Positions 57,151 through 64,000 of a stretch of DNA of 64,000 nt are shown here, in pieces. How positions within the stretch are numbered: the stretch's first letter is position 1; every line of letters starts with the position of its first letter. The DNA is from Bifidobacterium coryneforme (GTDB lineage: Bacteria > Actinomycetota > Actinomycetes > Actinomycetales > Bifidobacteriaceae). The notes beneath the pieces are model-generated. The model searched no databases. It had not been told where the DNA came from and saw only the letters and a program-made list of their open reading frames with translations. A program made the position numbers and the translations under genes. The stretch spans positions 1,496,972 through 1,560,971 of the forward strand of contig NZ_CP007287.1 in the NCBI RefSeq assembly GCF_000737865.1, in the 5' to 3' direction.

Positions 57151-58110
57151 TTATCGGTCCGCTCCCCCGTTCCCGTCACCACGCCTGCGCTCGTACGTAA
57201 AGGTGGAGAGGAACTGCCTGGCCCGGTCCGTGGCCGGATTGGTGAAGAAGCGTTCGGGGTCATCGGACTCCTCGACCAGCCTTCCCCCATCCAGGAGGAC
57301 GATGTGGTCGGCGATGCCTCTGGCGAACGCCATCTCGTGGGTTACGATCATCATGGTCAATCCCTGGTCGGCCAGCTCAAGAATGACCTGGAGGACCTCG
57401 CGGACCATCTCCGGGTCCAAAGCCGCGGTCACCTCGTCGAAGAGCATGATTTCAGGGTGGAGAATCAACGCGCGGCAGATGGCAACCCGCTGACGCTGCC
57501 CACCCGAGAGTTCATTGGGCCAGGCATCCTTCCGGTCGGCCAACCCCACCCTTGCCAGCAGTTCCATGGCCTCCTGGCGGGCCTCATCCCTGGTTCGCTT
57601 CTGCACCAGGACCGGTGCCAGAATCACGTTGTCCAGGACGGTTTTGTTGGGAAAGAGGTCATAGCTCTGGAAGACCATGCCAATCCTGGTACGAAGATCG
57701 GCGCTCCGGGATCCCGGGATCCGGCTCCCCCCAGGCGCTTTCCCGCCCTTGCCGGGACTGCCTGCCTCGACGGTCTCCCCATCCAGGAGAATCCTGCCGC
57801 CCTGGATGGGTTCCAGACCGGCGATGGTCCTCAGAAGGGTGGATTTGCCAGACCCCGACGGGCCCAGAACCACGAAGACCTTCCCCTTGGGTATCCGGAA
57901 GGACACATCGTTCAGGACCGGCTCGGCAGCCCCCGGGTATTGCTTGACCAGGTGCTCAACCTCCAGGACCGGACCCTGAGCCGATGCAGGGATCCCCGTA
58001 TGCCCCGAGGGGTCCGGGTACCCGTCCAGACCCATCCTGCCATCCGTCTCACCAGGCTGAACCTGGTCTACGGTCCCGGCGGATGGTCGGTTTTCCTGTC
58101 CATCAGTCAT
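57151..58110 (-). CDS. Polar amino acid ABC transporter, ATPase
   Basis: 319 residues. An extra 60-residue Pro/Gly/Asp-rich N-terminal tail precedes the ATPase. Walker A is GPSGSGKSTLLR, the signature LSGGQRQRVAICRAL, Walker B IMLFDEVTAALDPE, and the switch His is in IVTHEMAFAR, all typical of GlnQ/GltL. An insert of Gly/Ser/Pro residues (about 150-168) lies between Walker A and the Q loop. It overlaps the permease upstream by 8 bases. Confidence 0.95.
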   Translation of the reverse strand: MTDGQENRPSAGTVDQVQPGETDGRMGLDGYPDPSGHTGIPASAQGPVLEVEHLVKQYPGAAEPVLNDVSFRIPKGKVFVVLGPSGSGKSTLLRTIAGLEPIQGGRILLDGETVEAGSPGKGGKAPGGSRIPGSRSADLRTRIGMVFQSYDLFPNKTVLDNVILAPVLVQKRTRDEARQEAMELLARVGLADRKDAWPNELSGGQRQRVAICRALILHPEIMLFDEVTAALDPEMVREVLQVILELADQGLTMMIVTHEMAFARGIADHIVLLDGGRLVEESDDPERFFTNPATDRARQFLSTFTYERRRGDGNGGADR

Positions 58111-58777
58111 GAGCCCACCTCTTTTCCAGATGCCGCGCCACCAGGGAGAGGGGCCAGCAGATGAAGAAATACATGAAGAAAATCACCCCGTATATCCACA
58201 GGGTCGCCTGGGGGTACGCAAACCTGTTCGCATCGATGATCTGCTGCCCCACCTTGATCACCTCGATGACACCCAGAAGCGCCGCCAGCGAGGTCGTCTT
58301 GACGATGCGCGTGGCCAGGTTGACGCTGGCAGGAAGCATCCGCCGGAGTGCCTGGGGCAGGATAATCCGCCGGAAGGTCTGCCATGAGCTGAGACCAAGC
58401 ACGTAAGCCGATTCGTACTGGCTGCGTGGGATGGATTCGAGGGCACCGCGGACCAGGTCACCCAGCTCCGCCCCACCCCAGAGGACGAAGACGAGGACAC
58501 AGGCCCCGGTCGCATCCAGATTCCAGTCAAAGGCCCGAGCGAACCCATAGAAGGCGATGAAGAGCAGGGCCAGCTGGGGCATAATCCGGATGAAATCCAG
58601 GTATATGCGCATGACAGCACGTACCAGTCCGTTTCGGACCGTCATCAGCCACCCCACCAGAAGACCGACCGGAATCGATAGGATGACCGAGATGCCGGCT
58701 ATCCAGACAGTCACCCAGAGCCCCATGAAAAGACGGGGGAAAACGCCAGGCTGGAAGAGGATTTCAACGCCGTGCAT
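58103..58777 (-). CDS. Polar amino acid ABC transporter, permease
   Basis: About 224 residues with five or six helices. The coupling EAA-type loop is RSQYESAYVLGLSSWQTFRR continued by IILPQALRRMLP, which is the HisM/GlnP pattern. Start: the ATG of MHGVEILF, eight bases past AGGAGG. It overlaps both the upstream permease and the ATPase gene, so the operon is tightly coupled. Confidence 0.93.
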   Translation of the reverse strand: MHGVEILFQPGVFPRLFMGLWVTVWIAGISVILSIPVGLLVGWLMTVRNGLVRAVMRIYLDFIRIMPQLALLFIAFYGFARAFDWNLDATGACVLVFVLWGGAELGDLVRGALESIPRSQYESAYVLGLSSWQTFRRIILPQALRRMLPASVNLATRIVKTTSLAALLGVIEVIKVGQQIIDANRFAYPQATLWIYGVIFFMYFFICWPLSLVARHLEKRWAHD

Positions 58778-59417
58778 AGTCAAACCTCCTTTCCAGGACC
58801 GTTCCGATGATCGATATGGGCAGGAGAATGATCAGGTAGGTGACAATCAACAGCGCCAGGGACTCGTAGGTGTCATATGAAATCCCCATCAGGTCCTTTG
58901 TCACGTACATGACATCGGCCAAGGCGATGGCGGAGACCACCGAAGATTCCTTGACCAGGAAAATCACGTTGGCGACCACCCCGGGAATCGCACTGCCCAA
59001 GGCCTGGGGGAGGATGATATGAATCAGAGTCTGACTTGGGGAAAACCCAAGGACCTTGGCCGATTCACGCTGTACCCTGGGCACAGCCTCAAACCCGCCC
59101 CTCATGGCCTCGGCCATGTAGGATCCTCCCAGGAAGGCCAGGCCGACGATGGCGCAGGTCTGGGCACTCCAGCTTATTCCCAGCTTGGGCAATCCGAAGT
59201 AGAGGAAGTAGAGCTGAACCAGAAGTGGCGTATTCCGGGAGAGTTCGATGTAGACCCTGGCGACGGGGGCCACCAGGGGGATGTGCGAGACCTCGGCGGC
59301 AGCACAGAGCAACCCGACCAGAAGAGCGAAGACCACACCAAAGAAGGAGATGAAGACGGTCATGTAAGCCGCATTGACGAAGAAATGCACATTCTGTGCC
59401 ATGAAGGACCAGTTCAT
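58764..59417 (-). CDS. Polar amino acid ABC transporter, permease
   Basis: 217 residues with about five helices, the second permease of the heterodimer. Family loop: GFEAVPRVQRESAKVLGFSP followed by SQTLIHIILPQALGSAIPG. AAAGGAGG precedes the start. It is the first gene of the operon permease-permease-ATPase-binding protein, the same set as gluABCD of corynebacteria in a different order. Confidence 0.93.
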   Translation of the reverse strand: MNWSFMAQNVHFFVNAAYMTVFISFFGVVFALLVGLLCAAAEVSHIPLVAPVARVYIELSRNTPLLVQLYFLYFGLPKLGISWSAQTCAIVGLAFLGGSYMAEAMRGGFEAVPRVQRESAKVLGFSPSQTLIHIILPQALGSAIPGVVANVIFLVKESSVVSAIALADVMYVTKDLMGISYDTYESLALLIVTYLIILLPISIIGTVLERRFDYARR

Positions 59418-59615
59418 GCCATCAGCCTCCTTTCCGGTACCCTGTTCGAGGCCTCCTCTGATACAGGCCGGTATCTGGTGCCCATCCTAGGGGACGTGGG
59501 GTTCCCCTGTGCGCTTCTGGTTATATGAATCACGGATATCGTGTTATCCACCTGCTCCCTGACTTCCCCACCATGCGCAACGAATGCCGAGTGGACGAAA
59601 CCTGGGAGAAATACA

Positions 59616-59652
59616 GAAGGGCCCGGTTCATATTCCATGAACCGGGCCCTTC
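59616..59652. terminator. Hairpin between nrdH and the ABC transporter
   Basis: GAAGGGCCCGGTTCA pairs with TGAACCGGGCCCTTC, 15 bp. It stands directly past the nrdH stop codon. The U tract is weak. Confidence 0.7.
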
Positions 59653-59665
59653 TTCGTCCTGTTGA

Positions 59666-59908
59666 TCAGGCGTAGACCTTGGCTGTCGCCGCTACCTTCT
59701 TGATCATGTCGGGACGGTATCCGCTCCATGTATCCTCATCGGTAACCACGATCGGGGTCTGCTTGAAGCCCTTGGCAATGAACTGGTCAACCAGCTCCTG
59801 ATTCGCGGTCAGATCCACCTGGTCGAAGTCCAAGCCCTGCTTGGTCAACTGACGCTTGGTGGCATCACACTGCGGACAGTGCGTCTTGGTGTAGACCGTA
59901 ATCGACAT
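59666..59908 (-). CDS. nrdH: NrdH glutaredoxin-like protein
   Basis: 80 residues, the usual size. It supplies electrons to class Ib ribonucleotide reductase (NrdEF). Redox site Cys11-Pro-Gln-Cys14 in THCPQCDATK, and the NrdH-specific TWSGYRPDMI near the C-terminus that fits thioredoxin reductase. Start: the ATG of MSITVYTKTH, with GGGGAAGG upstream. nrdI, nrdE and nrdF are not next to it; the next gene downstream is the ABC transporter. Two NrdR-like boxes lie 140 bases upstream. Confidence 0.93.
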   Translation of the reverse strand: MSITVYTKTHCPQCDATKRQLTKQGLDFDQVDLTANQELVDQFIAKGFKQTPIVVTDEDTWSGYRPDMIKKVAATAKVYA

Positions 59909-60047
59909 AATCGCCTTCCCCATGATGGTAGGGTTTGTATCCTTCACTCGTTCGGAAGCCCGTTCAGCTCACCTTTTCCGGTAATCCGAACCGGGTCCAA
60001 CCCGAACCTGTTGATTGCACTGTACACAGCCCCACAAGAAAGCACAA

Positions 60048-60093
60048 CACCATCAGTAGTGGCGTGTCATGCGTCTAGTCACTATATCTAGTG
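60048..60093 (-). promoter_or_regulatory. Two NrdR-like boxes upstream of nrdH
   Basis: CACTATATCTAGTG (60080-60093) fits the NrdR box consensus acaCwAtATaTwGtgt at nearly all positions. CACCATCAGTAGTG (60048-60061) matches the first box in 10 of 14. Their centres are 32 bp apart, the usual spacing of three helical turns. NrdR represses nrd genes when dATP is high. Confidence 0.6.
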
Positions 60094-60118
60094 ATATCAG
60101 GCCCTTCCGGGCCGAAAA

Positions 60119-60132
60119 TCACACATGTGTGA
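60119..60132. promoter_or_regulatory. Perfect 14-bp palindrome
   Basis: TCACACATGTGTGA lies between nrdH and the end of nucS. It may be an operator for the nrdH promoter; no regulator is named by the sequence. Confidence 0.4.
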
Positions 60133-60171
60133 TATCCGTCTCACAACCCGACCGATGTGGCGACGATTCCA

Positions 60172-61040
60172 TCAGAAAAGGGTCAGTTCGCCGTCGTCGG
60201 TGCCCTTCATCTCCTCGTAGTCCAGCACCAGACACTCGAATCCCCTATCCTCGGCCAGGGTACGGGCCTGGGGTGTGATGGTCTGGGCGGCAAAGATTCC
60301 ACGGACCGGGGCCAGCAGAGGGTCGCGGTTGAGAAGCTGGCAGTAACGGGTGAGCTGCTCCACCCCGTCTATGCCGCCATTTCGTTTGATTTCAACGGCC
60401 ACATGCATGCCTTCGCCGTCAATGGCCATGATATCCACAGGCCCTATCGGGGTGGGATACTCACGCCTGACCAACCTGGCACCTTCGCCGATCCGTTCGA
60501 TCTGCTGGGCCAGGCAACGCTGAAGATGGGCCTCCACTCCATCCTTGACCACCCCCGGGTCCGTACCCAGGTCAAAGGTCTGATCGGAGTAGATCTGGTA
60601 GAGCCGTATGGTCAGCACATCGCTGTTCTTACCGGCAGACACCCTGAGCACCTTACGAACCGAGCCGGACTGGTTCTCATCCTGCTCCTGGGCAATCAGG
60701 CTTTCAGGCGCTGCGGATTCGGCCTGGTCCGCCTCCTCTGCGGAAGTCGGGCTCTCTTCTTCGCCTCCCGGCCCGGCAATATCAGCATCGCCCGCCTTCT
60801 TGTCGCCGGAATCACCGTCTCCCCCATTGTCCGGGCGCTGGTGTCGGGGCATTCCTCGGGAACGATTTCCCTGAGTGTGCAGGGAGCGCACATCCAGTTC
60901 AGGGGCTTATAGGATCCGAGTTCCGAGAAGATGAGGCAGCTCTGATCGGCCTTGACCAGGATTACCCGCTTGGCGGGATCCAGGGTGGTGTTGAGTCGTC
61001 CGGAGTATTCAGCCGAGCAATCGGCAACAATGATTCGCAC
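60172..61040 (-). pseudogene. nucS: Mismatch endonuclease NucS, frameshifted
   Basis: The N-terminal part is in one frame from a GTG: RIIVADCSAEYSGRLNTTL and [20 protein letters not shown], the NucS DNA-binding domain. The C-terminal part is in another frame: [34 protein letters not shown] and [20 protein letters not shown], the nuclease domain with its catalytic Asp, Glu and Lys. The break lies between about 60820 and 60890; a run of five G (60821-60825) would restore a single frame with one more G. NucS does non-canonical mismatch repair in Actinobacteria. The product as written would be a truncated N-terminal fragment. Confidence 0.8.
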
Positions 61041-61113
61041 GTGAGCCAATATATCAGCAAGCCAACATCGGACCGTCCGCCCGTGGTATTCAAAGATGCC
61101 CTGATAAGGGAAC

Positions 61114-61144
61114 AGAAAAGGGCCTGCCCGGTAGGGGCAGACCC
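61114..61144 (-). terminator. Terminator of the ATP synthase operon
   Basis: GGGTCTGCCC pairs with GGGCAGGCCC across CTACC, followed by TTTTCTG on the minus strand. A second hairpin (about 61164-61191) precedes it. Confidence 0.8.
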
Positions 61145-61205
61145 TCGACGGTCCGGATTGGCCGGCCGTGGAAGCGGAGCCTCCACCGGCCAGACGGGAC
61201 CGATT

Positions 61206-61489
61206 TCAGCCCTGTTGGTCGTCCATGGAGTGGTCGACGGCCACGGTCAGTATGTTGGTATCGAAAGAGGCGAAGCCGCTGTCAACGTGGAAGCTCCGTT
61301 TTCCTCCGTCCGGGGTCTGAACCGAGACATCCCCCTCCTTGAGCAGGGCGAGAATCGGCTCATGGTCCGGCATGATACCCATGGAACCCATCGTGGCCGG
61401 CACCGTGACCGACCGAGCCTGCCCTGACCAGACAGGCTTGTCGGCCGAAACGATGGTGACCTGCATGGAGGTCTTTTCAGTGCCTGCCA

Positions 61490-61490
<1 letters not shown>
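61206..61490 (-). CDS. atpC: ATP synthase epsilon subunit (short form)
   Basis: 94 residues. The N-terminal beta-sandwich is present (MQVTIVSADKPVWSGQARSV, PATMGSMGIMPDHEPILALL, then FHVDSGFASFDTNILTVAVD). The C-terminal two-helix domain that brings most epsilon subunits to 130-140 residues is absent. It links the gamma shaft to the c ring. Its ATG overlaps the atpD stop (TAATG). Confidence 0.93.
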
Positions 61491-63942
<2,452 letters not shown>

Positions 63943-63945
63943 GAT

Positions 63946-64000
63946 CTACCGCTTCCCGGCCTTACCGCTCTTGCCACCCTCGGCGACCAGCTTCTCCTGC
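63946..64000 (-). CDS. atpA: ATP synthase alpha subunit, C-terminal end
   Basis: Only the last 17 codons are inside the window (QEKLVAEGGKSGKAGKR then TAG). The position directly before atpG, the frame and the basic tail fit the C-terminus of atpA. Identification depends mostly on the operon order. Confidence 0.85.
   Translation of the reverse strand, partial: QEKLVAEGGKSGKAGKR

Noticed and set aside
60815-60835. Programmed -1 ribosomal frameshift in nucS
   Set aside because: The five-G run does not make an X-XXY-YYZ slippery heptamer and no downstream pseudoknot is obvious; a plain frameshift is simpler.

Overview
The window looks like chromosomal DNA of a Bifidobacterium or a close relative in the Bifidobacteriaceae. 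It is moderately high in G+C, and it carries an actinobacterial NusG and Obg, a NucS-type mismatch nuclease, NrdH, a long ribonuclease E/G with a disordered N-terminus, and the rne-rplU-rpmA-obg-proB and argS-lysA-hom-thrB gene orders. The species cannot be fixed from this sequence. No phage, insertion sequence or CRISPR array was seen.

Layout. 1-10.3 kb, almost all minus strand: an incomplete membrane protein, a DivIVA-type coiled-coil protein, a Pcp-family protein, an IspD/TarI-family cytidylyltransferase, a PgeF/YfiH protein, an aldo/keto reductase, pnp and rpsO, then a membrane protein. 10.5-15.6 kb: a tRNA-Gly followed by a looser accessory stretch with a small membrane protein, an O-acyltransferase, a ten-G tract, the remnant of a biotin-ligase gene and a large polytopic membrane protein. 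15.7-26.2 kb: rplA, rplK, nusG, secE, tRNA-Trp, an aminotransferase, proB, obg, rpmA, rplU, rne. 26.4-37.3 kb: dapE, an AEC transporter, a Maf-Nudix fusion, thrB, hom, a flavin-binding protein, lysA, argS, ridA, tRNA-Arg. This block supplies diaminopimelate, lysine and threonine metabolism.

37.7-51.5 kb, plus strand, is the most unusual region. Four paralogous surface proteins of 950-1000 residues stand in tandem. Each is built from two units of N-cap, leucine-rich repeats, Ig-like domain and InlB-type B-repeat, then one more B-repeat, and ends in an LASTG sorting signal. Each gene sits in a cassette with a similar 5' leader (a conserved motif plus a hairpin whose stem shows compensating changes) and a similar terminator. 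A CYTH-domain gene lies after the first copy, and a decayed fragment of the same gene lies after the fourth, so the original repeat unit probably included it.

51.6-64 kb returns to ordinary genes: a thioredoxin-like/TPR protein, a lipoprotein and a membrane protein (envelope functions unknown), an FKBP lipoprotein, a four-gene polar amino acid ABC transporter, nrdH with two NrdR-like boxes, a nucS gene broken by a frameshift, and the end of the ATP synthase operon (atpA-G-D-C).
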